NCBI GenBank assembly: GCA_029945425.1
Contig: JAQSDV010000004.1
Span: 1,040,991-1,104,990 of the forward strand
Direction of reading: 5' to 3'
DNA length: 64,000 bases
DNA from: a bacterium
GTDB taxonomy: Bacteria; Pseudomonadota; Alphaproteobacteria; Micavibrionales; UBA2020
This document shows positions 1-11,207 of the stretch, one piece after another; the stretch's first letter is position 1; the number at the start of each line of letters is the position of its first letter. The position numbers and the translations under genes are program-made. The notes beneath the pieces were generated by a model. It was not told the origin of the DNA, searched no databases, and was given only the letters and a program-made list of their open reading frames with translations.

Positions 1-451
1 CGGCATCATTCGCGGAATGGGTCAGCATGCCGCGCAGCGCATTTTCAACGCTGATCCGGCGGGTATTCTGGCTCGTGGTGACGCGGCGGTTTTTGCCGCG
101 ACCGGTCGAGGTGGAGGTCATCAGGCCGAGATTGGTGCGTGGCTGCGACGCCGCATTGCGGGTTACGTCGATCATCTGGTCGGTCGTCAGGCGGCCATCC
201 TTCAGCGCCTGAAACACCAGATAGGCCGTCATCATCTTGGCGGTGGATGCGGGGTGCAGGGACTGGCTTGCGTCGCGTTCATACAGCACGCGGCCGGAAC
301 TGGCGTCGACCACAATCGCTGCATAGCGTGCGGGGCGCGTATCGGGGGCAGGTTGCTGCGCGATGGCGGGGGCTGCTGCGGCGGCATTGAATGCCAGCGC
401 GAGCATGATATTGCGCAATAATTTGTTCTTCTTCGGCTTGCCCGGTTTCAT
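1..451 (-). CDS. D-alanyl-D-alanine carboxypeptidase (S11 family), N-terminal part
   Basis: Periplasmic penicillin-binding DD-peptidase that trims the terminal D-Ala of peptidoglycan stem peptides. The reverse strand reads from ATG at 451 off the left edge (150 codons visible). A basic N-terminus and hydrophobic stretch ending APAIA-QQ form a signal peptide. Then come AAIVVDASSGRVLY, the STAK tetrad (Ser nucleophile and Lys of SxxK) in HPASTAKMMTAY, and the SAN motif (SxN) in LTHSANDA just before the edge. A GGAG lies 9 nt upstream of the ATG. The KTG motif and C-terminal anchor are outside the window. It runs divergently from clpS. Confidence 0.88.
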   Translation of the reverse strand, partial: MKPGKPKKNKLLRNIMLALAFNAAAAAPAIAQQPAPDTRPARYAAIVVDASSGRVLYERDASQSLHPASTAKMMTAYLVFQALKDGRLTTDQMIDVTRNAASQPRTNLGLMTSTSTGRGKNRRVTTSQNTRRISVENALRGMLTHSANDA

Positions 452-631
452 CCTGCAAACTCCGTCTGTAAATGTGTGACCGGGATATTTTATTACCCGG
501 ATTCGTTGCTAATTTTGCGACCTTATGGGAATCAAGGCTGTCCGTAAAGTGTTTTTTGCGATTTTTCGACAGGGATACCCTTAAAAGGGGGGATGTACTA
601 TATTCTAGGGTATGAATTCAAGGATTCTGGC

Positions 632-994
632 GTGAAACGGCTCAAAACCTACCTGACTGCGGGAAATGACGACGAACGGGATAATAACCGTCCGGGGCGT
701 ACCGATGTCGGTGTGATGACCCGCACCCGCGCCAAGACCAAAAAACCGTCGATGTACAGGGTTCTTCTGTTAAATGACGATTTCACGCCGATGGACTTCG
801 TTGTTCACGTTTTAGAAAAGTTTTTCAGCAAGAATAGGCAGGAAGCAACCGAAGTGATGCTTCAGGTCCATCGCCGTGGCGTCGGCGTCTGCGGGACCTA
901 TACTTATGAAGTGGCGGAAACCAAGGTGAACCTCGTCATGGACTACGCCCGCAAGAATGAACATCCATTGCAATGCACGATGGAGAAAGAGTAA
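632..994 (+). CDS. clpS: ATP-dependent Clp protease adaptor ClpS
   Basis: Adaptor that delivers N-degron substrates to ClpAP. The core ([46 protein letters not shown]) is a full ClpS domain with the conserved NDDxTPM and the acidic pair that bind the substrate N-terminus. I chose GTG 632 because AAGGA at 620-624 lies 7 nt upstream, giving 120 aa, the usual alphaproteobacterial length. An in-frame ATG at 593 sits directly against a G-run with no spacer, and ATG 716 would give a short protein. The gene ends 15 nt before clpA, its functional partner, so the two are probably co-transcribed. Confidence 0.93.
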   Translation: MKRLKTYLTAGNDDERDNNRPGRTDVGVMTRTRAKTKKPSMYRVLLLNDDFTPMDFVVHVLEKFFSKNRQEATEVMLQVHRRGVGVCGTYTYEVAETKVNLVMDYARKNEHPLQCTMEKE

Positions 995-1009
995 CAGGGG
1001 GATAACGAT

Positions 1010-3312
<2,303 letters not shown>

Positions 3313-3313
<1 letters not shown>

Positions 3314-4206
3314 TGGATTCAAGCAAAGGGCAGGTACTGGTCGTCGACCCCAGCGACATCATGCGCAAGCTGATTTGCGGCATTCTTCTGAAGAGCGGTT
3401 ACGCGGTGGTAGACGCCGCCGAATCCGACAAGGCTGTCGAACTGCTGGGAAAGCGCCCCGATCTCGTGATCCTCGATATCGACGATGAAACATCAGATGA
3501 AGTTTCTTTCCTGCGCAAGATGAAACGCGACCACGCCACCACGCCGATCATCGCGCTCGCCGACGATCACGTGCGCGAGGAAGTGCAGAAGAAGATCGAG
3601 ATGAAGCTGACCTTCTTCCCGAAACCGGTGAAGCCGGACGCCCTGCTCGCGCAGGTCGAGGCGCTGCTCGCCGAAACGGAAGAAAAACGCCTTGCCGCCG
3701 AAGCGAACAAGAGCGGCGCGCAGCTGGATATCGAACAGCAGCGCATGGGATTTATGCGCCGCGCCATCGACCTTTCACAGCAGAAGATGGAAGAAAACTG
3801 TGGCGGCCCCTTTGGCGCCGTCATCGTGCGCAACGGAAAAATTATCGGCGAAGGCTGGAACTGCGTGACCTCCACCAACGACCCGACGGCGCATGCCGAA
3901 ATGGTCGCAATCCGCAATGCCACAGCCGCGATCAAGGATTTCAAGCTGGAAGGCTGCGACATCTATACCAGCTGCGAGCCCTGCCCGATGTGCCTCTCCG
4001 CCATCTACTGGGCGCGCCTCGATAAGATTTTCTACGCCAACATGCGCGAAGACGCTGAAAAGATCGGCTTTGACGATGCCTTCCTTTACCGCGAAGTCGC
4101 ATTGCCGGAAAACAAGCGATCCTTACCGGTATTCCGCCTGCTGCGTGAGGAAGCGCATATCGTATTCGACAACTGGATGACCAAGATGGATAAAACTGCG
4201 TATTAA
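3313..4206 (+). CDS. Receiver domain fused to guanine-deaminase-like enzyme
   Basis: A 297-aa fusion. Residues 6-120 form a response-regulator receiver: D12, phospho-acceptor D55 in LVILDID and K104 in FFPKPV are present, but the switch Thr/Ser is Ala (A83 in IIALADD) and the second acidic-pocket residue is Pro13. A charged linker (121-143) leads to a cytidine-deaminase-fold domain with zinc/catalytic residues H194 and E196 (TAHAE) and C224/C227 (CEPCPMC). The context AIYWAR, IFYA, GFDDAF resembles bacterial guanine deaminase (GuaD) more than TadA. The likely reaction is guanine to xanthine, but the substrate is inferred. Its one-base overlap with clpA implies co-expression. The fusion is confident; phospho-control is not, because the receiver pocket is partly degenerate. 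Confidence 0.85.
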
Positions 4207-4239
4207 ATAATTTATGATGATCTCGGGGGAGTTTATTTC

Positions 4240-4929
4240 ATGAAATGCGAAATTATGGGCGACAGCGCGTTCCCGCTGCTGCGCGTCACGTTTTCAGAGG
4301 GCGAGCATATCAAGGCTGAATCCGGCGCGATGGTCGCGATGTCGACCAATATCAAGCTGACCGGCAAGGCGGATGGCGGCATCGGCAAGGCGATCGGCCG
4401 CATGTTCTCGGGCGAAAGTTTCTTTATGCAGCAGCTGGAATCGCAAGGCGGTGCGGGCTGGGCGCTGCTGGCGGCATCCACGCCCGGCGAAATCGCCACG
4501 ATTGATTTGCGCCCCGGCGAACAGCTATCGGTGCAAAAAGGCGGCTACCTTGCCGCCACCAACGGCATTCAGGTATCGACGAAGATGCAAGGCCTGTTCA
4601 AGGGCATGCTGTCGGGCCAGGGATTTTTCATCGTCAAAATCGGCGGCGAAGGCACCGTGTTCCTCTCCACCTACGGCTCCATCTATCCCATGGTACTGGG
4701 GCAGGGCGAAGTGGTGCATATCGATAACGGACATCTGGTCGCATGGGATTCCCACATGCCTTATGAAATCGTCAAGGGCGGTTCCGGCTGGATTTCGTCG
4801 ATGACCTCGGGCGAAGGTCTCGGCTGCCGCTTTCAGGGGCCGGGTCGCGTCTGGATTCAGACGCGCAACCCGCAGCAACTGGTCGGCTGGCTCTATCCTA
4901 TGTTCCCGCAACGCACCGGCACCGGCTAA
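4240..4929 (+). CDS. TIGR00266 / AIM24-family protein
   Basis: A 229-aa protein of the AIM24-like (DUF124, TIGR00266) family, a beta-rich fold related to a yeast mitochondrial inner-membrane protein; the biochemical role in bacteria is unknown. Family signatures visible are ESGAMVAMS near the start, the Gly-rich GGIGKAIGRMFSGESFF, LRPGEQLSVQKGGYLA, GEGTVFLSTYG and the terminal RVWIQTRNPQQLVGW. No signal peptide or membrane segment is apparent. A GGGGG lies 12-16 nt before ATG 4240. It follows the receiver-deaminase gene by 33 nt and may be in the same transcript. Confidence 0.85.
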   Translation: MKCEIMGDSAFPLLRVTFSEGEHIKAESGAMVAMSTNIKLTGKADGGIGKAIGRMFSGESFFMQQLESQGGAGWALLAASTPGEIATIDLRPGEQLSVQKGGYLAATNGIQVSTKMQGLFKGMLSGQGFFIVKIGGEGTVFLSTYGSIYPMVLGQGEVVHIDNGHLVAWDSHMPYEIVKGGSGWISSMTSGEGLGCRFQGPGRVWIQTRNPQQLVGWLYPMFPQRTGTG

Positions 4930-5022
4930 CGCTTTCCCATAGCTATATTGTGCGCGAAAGGTTTTGTAACCCGTGCGCATGGTCACTACAATTGATCAGG
5001 TTCAAATACAGGGATTTCAGAC

Positions 5023-6198
5023 ATGCGTTATATGTTTCTTGCGCTCGCGGTTGTGATGTTTGCAGGAGTTGCGCAGGCGCAAGTACCCGCGCAGCAGGCA
5101 CCGCGCCCGCCCGCAACCGCGCCCGCTGCGGCGCTGGATGATGCGCCCGATATCGCGCCCGCCGGTGTTGCGCCTTCCGTCAACCGTCTGCCGGAGCGTG
5201 TGATCCGCCCGATGCGCGCCGTCGATCCGATGACGCTGCGCGCGGAAGCGGGCACTATCCGCCTTTGGGGCATCAAGCCCGCGCAGAGCGCGGAGACGCC
5301 TTTGGAATTGAAGGCGCTCGACCTCATGGACAGCCTCATTCAGGAACAGCAGGTCAATTGCCGCGTCATGGGCGGCACGTTTTTGGAAATGGTCGCGCGC
5401 TGCTCGACCGCGACCAACCAGGATCTCGCGCTGGAACTGCTGAAGAACGGCTTCGTCGTCGTCGATCGCCGCCAGACCTATAACACCGTCTTCGCGACGG
5501 CCTACGAAAAAGAACAGGAATCTGCGCGCGTCGCGGGCAGGGGCGTCTGGGCACTCGTGAAGGATGACATGAACAAGACAAATGAAGGCGGGCTGCCGCG
5601 CTGGATCGAGCCTTATATGTCCGTGCTGCTGCCGATCGCGCTGATCTTCGGCCCCTTCGGCGGGTTGATGATCGTGGGCTTCGTCATGTGGTACTGGCTG
5701 CGCCGCATGGCATCGCTGCAGGAAAAAGAGGCCGAGCAGACCAGCCGCAAGGAAGCGATGCTGCAAAGCCGCGAGCGCCATGTCCTCGTCTCCACGCTCG
5801 AGGGCGAGCTGATGGAAAACAAAAACAAGATCGAGGCCTTCCTCGTGATTTATGGCGACATGCTGCGCGGCTTGCAGGATGCCAACGAAGTGCCGAAATA
5901 CCAGCAGGGCGGCGATATCGTGCAAAAGCACCCGACCTTTGGCCGCGCGGTGTTCGAGGCGAATGTGAGCAAACTCTCCTTGCTCGACATCAAGCTGGCG
6001 GGACAAATTTCAAAACTTTACTCCGCCATGCCGAAGGATCAGGAATACATCAACCTTGAACCGACAGTGCCGCTGGAAACCGCGGTGAAGCTGGTGCAAA
6101 AGGTGCTGAAGGAAGCGGAAACACTGATCGATCCGCTGAACAATGTCATCACCGGTCTTGCAAACGCGGCGCAGAAAAAACCGGGCACGCCCGAATAA
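5023..6198 (+). CDS. Exported, membrane-anchored protein with degenerate staphylococcal-nuclease-like domain
   Basis: A 391-aa protein of uncertain function. A signal peptide (cleavage near AQAQV) and a Pro/Ala-rich stretch precede a domain at about residues 60-185 that resembles the SNase fold: TIRLWGI, a Cys pair region, LLKNGFVVV, and the typical end YEKEQESARVAGRGVWA. The usual catalytic acid after the first strand is not clear, so activity is doubtful. A transmembrane helix follows (about 199-221, ending in WYWLRR). The remaining 170 residues are charged and helical with coiled-coil character and would lie in the cytoplasm. A strong terminator follows the stop. Confidence 0.6.
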   Translation: MRYMFLALAVVMFAGVAQAQVPAQQAPRPPATAPAAALDDAPDIAPAGVAPSVNRLPERVIRPMRAVDPMTLRAEAGTIRLWGIKPAQSAETPLELKALDLMDSLIQEQQVNCRVMGGTFLEMVARCSTATNQDLALELLKNGFVVVDRRQTYNTVFATAYEKEQESARVAGRGVWALVKDDMNKTNEGGLPRWIEPYMSVLLPIALIFGPFGGLMIVGFVMWYWLRRMASLQEKEAEQTSRKEAMLQSRERHVLVSTLEGELMENKNKIEAFLVIYGDMLRGLQDANEVPKYQQGGDIVQKHPTFGRAVFEANVSKLSLLDIKLAGQISKLYSAMPKDQEYINLEPTVPLETAVKLVQKVLKEAETLIDPLNNVITGLANAAQKKPGTPE

Positions 6199-6218
6199 GA
6201 AAAACGCTCAATAAAAAA

Positions 6219-6247
6219 AGCCCCGGATTTTTTCCGGGGCTTTTTTT
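6219..6247. terminator. Rho-independent terminator, bidirectional
   Basis: An 8-bp perfect GC-rich stem (AGCCCCGG / CCGGGGCT) with a short A/T loop is flanked by an A-run on the left and seven T on the right. It can end both the plus-strand SNase-like gene and the convergent NYN gene. Confidence 0.9.
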
Positions 6248-6262
6248 ATAGAGCGCGAAAAG

Positions 6263-6901
6263 TTACGCGCGGATTTTGCTGGTGACAGTCGCTTCGGTAG
6301 CCATTTCGCTCGCGGTGACGGGCGGCAGCGCGGGACGTTCGCCGGCCGCGCGTTCGATATGTGCCATCAGGTCGACGAGATCGACGAAATGATCCGCCTG
6401 GCGGCGCAGTTCATCGGCCACCATCGGGGGCGAGGTGCGGATGGTCGAGACGACCGTCGTGCGCACGCCTTTGCGCTGTACCGATTCCAGCAAGCGGCGG
6501 AAATCGCCATCGCCCGAAAACAGCACGATGTGGTCGACATGATCGGCCAGTTCCATCATGTCGATGGCAAGCTCGATATCCATATTGCCTTTTACTTTGC
6601 GGCGGCCCGTCGCATCCGTGAATTCTTTCGCGGGCTTGGTCACCATCGTATAGCCATTGTAATCCAGCCAATCGATGAGCGGGCGGATGGGGGAGTATTC
6701 CTGGTCTTCCATCAGCGCCGTATAATAGAACGCGCGTACAAGACGGCTCTGGCCGGAGATAAAGGTCAGCAGGCGTTTGTAGTCGATGTCAAAGGTCAGG
6801 CTCTTCGCGGCTGCATAAAGGTTTGCGCCGTCAATGAATACAGCCAGCTTTTCTTCTTTATAGAAAAAATTGAAATTCTGAGAATTATTGTTGGTTTTCA
6901 A
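6263..6901 (-). CDS. NYN-domain (LabA/DUF88 type) protein
   Basis: PIN-like NYN-fold protein, a family of putative RNases. Motifs with acidic residues are KLAVFIDGANLY (first Asp), KGNMDIELAIDMM and HIVLFSGDGDF (SGDGDF metal-binding acids), then GVRTTVV and LRRQADHFVDL as in LabA proteins. About 212 aa. I chose TTG 6901 because GGGGAG lies 7 nt upstream; the longer reading from TTG 6916 leaves that site inside the gene, and ATG 6921 is out of frame and soon hits a stop. It has its own promoter (6932-6960) and is transcribed divergently from rpoZ. Confidence 0.82.
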   Translation of the reverse strand: MKTNNNSQNFNFFYKEEKLAVFIDGANLYAAAKSLTFDIDYKRLLTFISGQSRLVRAFYYTALMEDQEYSPIRPLIDWLDYNGYTMVTKPAKEFTDATGRRKVKGNMDIELAIDMMELADHVDHIVLFSGDGDFRRLLESVQRKGVRTTVVSTIRTSPPMVADELRRQADHFVDLVDLMAHIERAAGERPALPPVTASEMATEATVTSKIRA

Positions 6902-6931
6902 GATATTGCTCCCCAAATCATATGGACGGGC

Positions 6932-6960
6932 TTTTTAGCCCCGAAATTTGCCGTTGTCAA
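6932..6960 (-). promoter_or_regulatory. Promoter of the NYN gene
   Basis: Reading on the minus strand, a perfect -35 TTGACA (6960-6955) is followed by a 17-nt spacer and TAAAAA (6937-6932). The -10 lies inside a small palindrome, GGGC-TTTTTA-GCCC. The gene starts about 30 nt downstream. Confidence 0.55.
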
Positions 6961-7053
6961 GAATGGTATAAATAGTCCCCTGTCCGATTTCCAGAAACAC
7001 CGCAGGATAGGGCGGCGGGAAGGTCGGCTCGAGTGTTTTATACCCCAAACTGG

Positions 7054-7066
7054 TTGACAATGTCAA
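7054..7066. promoter_or_regulatory. Palindrome containing a TTGACA element upstream of rpoZ
   Basis: TTGACA-A-TGTCAA is a perfect inverted repeat. On the plus strand it could be a -35 with TTAAAA 16 nt downstream, or an operator. No protein can be assigned to it. Confidence 0.35.
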
Positions 7067-7133
7067 GGTGTTTTATTAAAAATGAAACATAGGCTGAATA
7101 CGCGGGCAGTCAAGTAAAGCGGCGTGATTCAGG

Positions 7134-7162
7134 TTGCAATCAGGCAGGTAAGGTTGTTATAA
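7134..7162 (+). promoter_or_regulatory. Promoter of rpoZ
   Basis: TTGCAA (7134-7139), a 17-nt spacer and TTATAA (7157-7162) form a good sigma-70-like promoter. The expected start near 7169 leaves a leader of about 33 nt before rpoZ. Confidence 0.6.
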
Positions 7163-7201
7163 CAAACCCCTGTTTTAGAAGTCGTTTAAAGGTATAGGCA
7201 T

Positions 7202-7675
7202 ATGGCACGCGTCACAGTCGAAGACTGCATCCTGAAAGTTCCCAACAGATTCGAGCTGGTGCTCGTCTCTTCCCAGCGTGCCCGCGAGATCAATGCCGGC
7301 GCCGCCCTGCTGGTCGACCGCGACAACGACAAGAACCCCGTTATCTCGCTCCGCGAAATCGCCGACACCGATATGTCGCTCGACGCGCTGCGCGAAAGCC
7401 TGATCAAGAACCACCAGAAGGTGATCGAGGTCGAGGAAGAAGATGAAGACATCATCGACGTGATGGAAGGCGAAGCGGAATGGGCGCAGGTTGCGAACCA
7501 GGCTGCCGAAGGCGAAGTTGAAACCGCCGGCCTGCATGAAGACACCGGCGAAGAGCCGAAGGAAGAAGAAGCGGCTGACGCGGATGCAGATGCTGACGTC
7601 GAAGGCGAAGAACTGGAAATTCCCGCTGGCGAATTCGATGCCGGCGACCTGGGCGGCAAGGACGAGAGCAACTGA
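7202..7675 (+). CDS. rpoZ: DNA-directed RNA polymerase omega subunit
   Basis: Small RNA polymerase subunit that helps fold and assemble beta-prime. The N-terminal core [30 protein letters not shown] and [10 protein letters not shown] is a standard omega domain. After about residue 80 an unusually long tail of Glu, Asp and Ala continues to residue 157, about half the protein and longer than the E. coli protein (91 aa). Acidic omega tails occur in alphaproteobacteria. AAAGG precedes the ATG. It lies upstream of rsh, as in E. coli, but a terminator separates the two. Confidence 0.95.
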   Translation: MARVTVEDCILKVPNRFELVLVSSQRAREINAGAALLVDRDNDKNPVISLREIADTDMSLDALRESLIKNHQKVIEVEEEDEDIIDVMEGEAEWAQVANQAAEGEVETAGLHEDTGEEPKEEEAADADADADVEGEELEIPAGEFDAGDLGGKDESN

Positions 7676-7699
7676 TCGCCAAACCCCTGTTAAAATTTA

Positions 7700-7735
7700 A
7701 AAAGCCGCCTATAATTAAACCCTTAGGCGGCTTTT
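7700..7735 (+). terminator. Rho-independent terminator after rpoZ
   Basis: A 12-bp stem (AAAAGCCGCCTA / TAGGCGGCTTTT) with a 12-nt A/T-rich loop ends in a T-run. It sits between rpoZ and rsh, so rsh probably depends on read-through or another promoter. Confidence 0.85.
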
Positions 7736-7760
7736 TGCTGCCTGAAAAAAGGGTGTTGAT

Positions 7761-9935
7761 TTGATACGGCAATACGAACTCATCGAACTGGTCAAGGCTT
7801 ACGATCCCGGCATGGACGAAGACATCGTCAACCGGGCCTATGTCTATGCGATGAAAATGCATGGCTCGCAGACGCGTGCCTCCGGCGATCTTTACTTCTC
7901 CCATCCTCTGGAAGTCGCGGGCATCCTTACTGAGATGAAGATGGATACTGCCTCCGTCTGCACCGCGCTGCTGCATGACACGGTCGAGGATACCGAAGCG
8001 ACCATCGAGGAAATCCACAAGCTGTTCGGCGAGGAAATCGCAAAGCTTGTCGACGGCGTGACGAAACTGTCGAAAATCGAATTCCAGTCCGCGCAGGAAA
8101 AGCAGGCGGAAAATTTCCGCAAGCTGGTGCTGGCGATGTCCGAAGACATCCGCGTGCTGCTGGTGAAGCTTTCCGACCGGCTGCACAACATGCGCACGCT
8201 GTTCCATATCCCGAAGCCCGAGAAGCGGAAAAGAATCGCGGTCGAAACGATCGAGATTTACGCGCCGCTCGCCGAGCGCATCGGCATCCACAAGATCAAG
8301 GAAGAGCTGGAAGACTTAAGCTTTGCCGAAATCAACGGCGAGGCACGCGACAGCATCAAGACGCGCCTGAACTTCCTGCGCGCGGAGGGAGGCGAGGCCG
8401 TCGTCGGCCGCATCATCGAGGAACTGCTGAAACGCCTGAAGGAAGCGGGGCTGGAGGCCGATGTCTACGGCCGCGAAAAAACGCCTTACTCCATCTGGAA
8501 AAAGATGCAGCGCAAGAATATCAGCTTCGAACAGCTGTCCGATATCATGGCGTTCCGCATCCAGGTGTCGAACGTGTCGGAATGCTATCACGCGCTTGGC
8601 ATCATCCACGGCCTCTACCCGACCGTGCCGGGACGCTTCAAGGATTACATCTCGCTCGCGAAGCCGAACGGCTATCGCTCGCTGCACACGACCGTTATCG
8701 GCCCTGAAAACCACCGCATCGAGGTGCAGATACGCACCCCCGACATGCATGAGGAAGCCGAGCTTGGCGTTGCCGCCCACTGGTCCTACAAACAGGGCGA
8801 CGGCGGCAAGAGCAAGGAAGGCCGCCAGTTCCGCTGGCTGCGCGAATTGATGGATATCGTCGAGCATGCGGCGAAGCCCGAGGAGTTCCTCGAAAACACG
8901 AAACTGGAGCTTTATCAGGATCAGGTGTTCTGCTTCACGCCGAACGGCGACCTGATTGCGCTGCCGCGTGGCGCGACACCGGTCGACTTTGCCTATGCCG
9001 TCCACTCCGACCTCGGCGATAAAACCGTCGGCGCGAAGGTCAACGGGCGCATCGTGCCGCTCAACACCGCGCTTGGCAACGGCGACCAGATCGAAATCAC
9101 GACATCGAAAAGCCAGACGCCCAGCCCCAACTGGGAACGCTTCGTCGTCACGGGGAAGGCAAAATCCCGCATCCGCCGTTTCATGCGCATGCAGCAGCGC
9201 GACGAATATATGGACCTCGGCAAGAAGATGCTGGAAAAAGTTCTGAAGCAGGAAGGCCATGACTTCAACGAACGCGATTTCAGCGGCGAGATTTACCGCC
9301 AGTTCAAAACAGAAAACCTCGAAGACCTGCTGACCGGCGTCGGTTCCGGCAACGTCGCCGCGCGCGAAGTGTTCTATGCGCTGCATCCCGCGCAAAAGCC
9401 CAGCAACCTCGGGCCGCCCCCGATGCAGCTGCAGAATTTCATCGTGCCGGAAAAGAAAACCCACCAGAAGGGCAAGGCGCCGCCGATGCCCATCAAGGGC
9501 CTCATCCCCGGCATGGCGCTGCATTTCGCGCGCTGCTGCCACCCGCTGCCGGGCGACCGCATCGTCGGCATCGTCACGACCGGCAAGGGCGTGACGATCC
9601 ACACGATCGACTGCGACACGCTGGAATCATTTGCCGATACGCCGGAACGCTGGCTCGATGTGTCCTGGGAAGACGGTGAAGATACGCCGGAAAGCCATGT
9701 CGGCCGCTTGCTTATCACAATAGCCAATGAACCGGGCGCGCTCGGCACATTGTCTACCGTGATCGGCAAAAACGGCGGCAATATTACGAATTTGAAAATC
9801 ACCAACCGCTCCATGGATTTCTGGGACATGATCATCGACGTCTGGGTGCGCGATACGCGCCATTTGTCCGATATCATCGCGGCCTTGCGCGGTACGCCCG
9901 AAATCACCACCGTCAACCGCGCGCGGAGCCGCTGA
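7761..9935 (+). CDS. rsh: Bifunctional (p)ppGpp synthetase/hydrolase (RelA/SpoT homolog)
   Basis: Makes and degrades the stringent-response alarmone. The 724-aa order is: HD hydrolase (H72-D73 in LLHDTVEDT), synthetase (KPNGYRSLHTT and EVQIRT), TGS domain (DQVFCFTPNGDLIALPRGATPVDFA region), zinc-finger-like CC in HFARCCHPLPGD, and a C-terminal ACT domain (VGRLLITIANEPGALG). Both catalytic motifs look intact, as expected for the single RSH enzyme of many alphaproteobacteria. The start is TTG at 7761 with an AAAGGGTG upstream; no suitable ATG is nearby. acpS follows after one base. Confidence 0.96.
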   Translation: MIRQYELIELVKAYDPGMDEDIVNRAYVYAMKMHGSQTRASGDLYFSHPLEVAGILTEMKMDTASVCTALLHDTVEDTEATIEEIHKLFGEEIAKLVDGVTKLSKIEFQSAQEKQAENFRKLVLAMSEDIRVLLVKLSDRLHNMRTLFHIPKPEKRKRIAVETIEIYAPLAERIGIHKIKEELEDLSFAEINGEARDSIKTRLNFLRAEGGEAVVGRIIEELLKRLKEAGLEADVYGREKTPYSIWKKMQRKNISFEQLSDIMAFRIQVSNVSECYHALGIIHGLYPTVPGRFKDYISLAKPNGYRSLHTTVIGPENHRIEVQIRTPDMHEEAELGVAAHWSYKQGDGGKSKEGRQFRWLRELMDIVEHAAKPEEFLENTKLELYQDQVFCFTPNGDLIALPRGATPVDFAYAVHSDLGDKTVGAKVNGRIVPLNTALGNGDQIEITTSKSQTPSPNWERFVVTGKAKSRIRRFMRMQQRDEYMDLGKKMLEKVLKQEGHDFNERDFSGEIYRQFKTENLEDLLTGVGSGNVAAREVFYALHPAQKPSNLGPPPMQLQNFIVPEKKTHQKGKAPPMPIKGLIPGMALHFARCCHPLPGDRIVGIVTTGKGVTIHTIDCDTLESFADTPERWLDVSWEDGEDTPESHVGRLLITIANEPGALGTLSTVIGKNGGNITNLKITNRSMDFWDMIIDVWVRDTRHLSDIIAALRGTPEITTVNRARSR

Positions 9936-9936
9936 T

Positions 9937-10347
9937 ATGATCCTCGGCATCGGCACCGATATCGCATCTATCGACCGTATCGCCCGCGTGCTGGGCGATC
10001 ATGGCGACCGTTTCACCGCGCGCTGCTTTGCGCCGGAAGAACGCGCCCGCGTTGAAAAGAATGCAGACGAAAAATCCCGCGCCTCCGGCTACGCGAAACG
10101 ATGGGCGGCGAAAGAGGCTTGCGCCAAGGCACTGGGCCTTGGCATCCGCGAACAGATTTATCTGAAAGACATCACCGTTGTGAATGACGATGCGGGCCGC
10201 CCCTCGATGGCGCTTGCGGGCGGCGCGAAAACAAGGCTGACAGAATTGACGCCCGCGGGCATGACGCCCCGCATCGATGTGTCGCTCAGCGATGACGGCG
10301 GTATGGCGCTCGCCTTCGTGGTGATCTCCGCAGGCGGCGCCATATGA
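9937..10347 (+). CDS. acpS: Holo-[acyl-carrier-protein] synthase
   Basis: Transfers 4-phosphopantetheine from CoA to a Ser of acyl carrier protein, activating fatty-acid synthesis. The 136-aa protein starts MILGIGTDIASIDRIARVL, carrying the metal-binding Asp, and has RWAAKEACAKALG with the second acidic residue, as in AcpS. The family is usually 120-135 aa. It begins one base after rsh and its stop overlaps lepB by four bases (ATGA), so rsh-acpS-lepB-rnc-era is one tightly packed unit. Confidence 0.95.
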   Translation: MILGIGTDIASIDRIARVLGDHGDRFTARCFAPEERARVEKNADEKSRASGYAKRWAAKEACAKALGLGIREQIYLKDITVVNDDAGRPSMALAGGAKTRLTELTPAGMTPRIDVSLSDDGGMALAFVVISAGGAI

Positions 10348-11207
10348 ACACCAATCAGGACAAGAATAAAATGGAACAGGAAAACGCAGCCGACATCACC
10401 GTGCCGGTCGACGTAACCGCAAAAAAACCGAAAGAAAAAGACGATGCGGTCGAACTTTTGAAGGCGATGGCGTTTGCGGCGGCGATTGCGCTCCTCATCC
10501 GCTCCTTCCTGTTCGAGCCGTTCAATATTCCGTCGGGCTCGATGTTTCCGTCGCTACTGGTCGGCGATTACCTGTTCGTCAAAAAATGGACATACGGTTA
10601 CAGCCAGTATTCATTTCCGCTCGATATCATCCCGATGCAGGGCCGCATGATGGAGGGTATGCCGGAGCGTGGCGACGTCGCCGTATTCCGCCAACCGAAA
10701 ATGCAGGGCGTGGATTACATCAAGCGCATCATCGGCCTGCCCGGCGACAAGATTCAAGTGACCGAAGGCCGCCTGTACATCAATGACACGATGGTGCCGC
10801 GCCAGAACGAAGGCACGGAGACGTATGAAACCGAAGGACGCCCGTTCCAGTTTACGCGCTACATCGAAACGCTGCCGAACGGCGTGAAGCATTACATCTA
10901 TGAAATTTCCGACCACGAGGCGCTCGACAATACGCCTGAATATATCGTGCCGGAGGGGTATTATTTCGCCATGGGCGACAACCGCGACCAGTCGCAGGAT
11001 AGCCGCGTTGAAGCGGCTGTCGGCCCTGTGCCTGCGAAAAACCTGATCGGCCCCGCATCCTTCATTTTCTTTTCGACCGAAGGCATCGGCGATAAATGCG
11101 TCTATACCGGCCTTTTCGCCGCGATACAGGCAACGGGCTGCAAGGCTGTTGAATACGTTAAGGCCATCCGTTACGGCCGGATATTCAAAAGTGTCAACTC
11201 CATCTGA
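10344..11207 (+). CDS. lepB: Signal peptidase I
   Basis: Inner-membrane protease that removes signal peptides from secreted proteins. It is 287 aa: a charged cytoplasmic N-terminus, a membrane segment (residues 41-57), the catalytic Ser66 in IPSGSMFPSL, the general-base Lys in DYIKRIIGLPGD, and the conserved GDNRDQSQDSR. One Asn-Gly-rich insert is typical for proteobacterial LepB. It overlaps acpS by 4 nt and the GTG of rnc lies 17 nt inside its 3' end, so these genes are probably translated in a coupled way. Confidence 0.96.
   Translation: MNTNQDKNKMEQENAADITVPVDVTAKKPKEKDDAVELLKAMAFAAAIALLIRSFLFEPFNIPSGSMFPSLLVGDYLFVKKWTYGYSQYSFPLDIIPMQGRMMEGMPERGDVAVFRQPKMQGVDYIKRIIGLPGDKIQVTEGRLYINDTMVPRQNEGTETYETEGRPFQFTRYIETLPNGVKHYIYEISDHEALDNTPEYIVPEGYYFAMGDNRDQSQDSRVEAAVGPVPAKNLIGPASFIFFSTEGIGDKCVYTGLFAAIQATGCKAVEYVKAIRYGRIFKSVNSI

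Noticed and set aside
1..421. Plus-strand frames at the left edge
   Set aside because: The minus strand encodes a carboxypeptidase with STAK and SAN motifs and a signal peptide; the plus frames are shadows.
4525..4986. 153-codon minus frame over the AIM24-like gene
   Set aside because: No ribosome site or similarity, and it conflicts with a recognised family on the plus strand.
5017..6006. Antisense 329-codon frame over the SNase-like gene
   Set aside because: The plus-strand gene has a signal peptide, fold motifs and a membrane helix; the antisense product is compositionally typical of a shadow.
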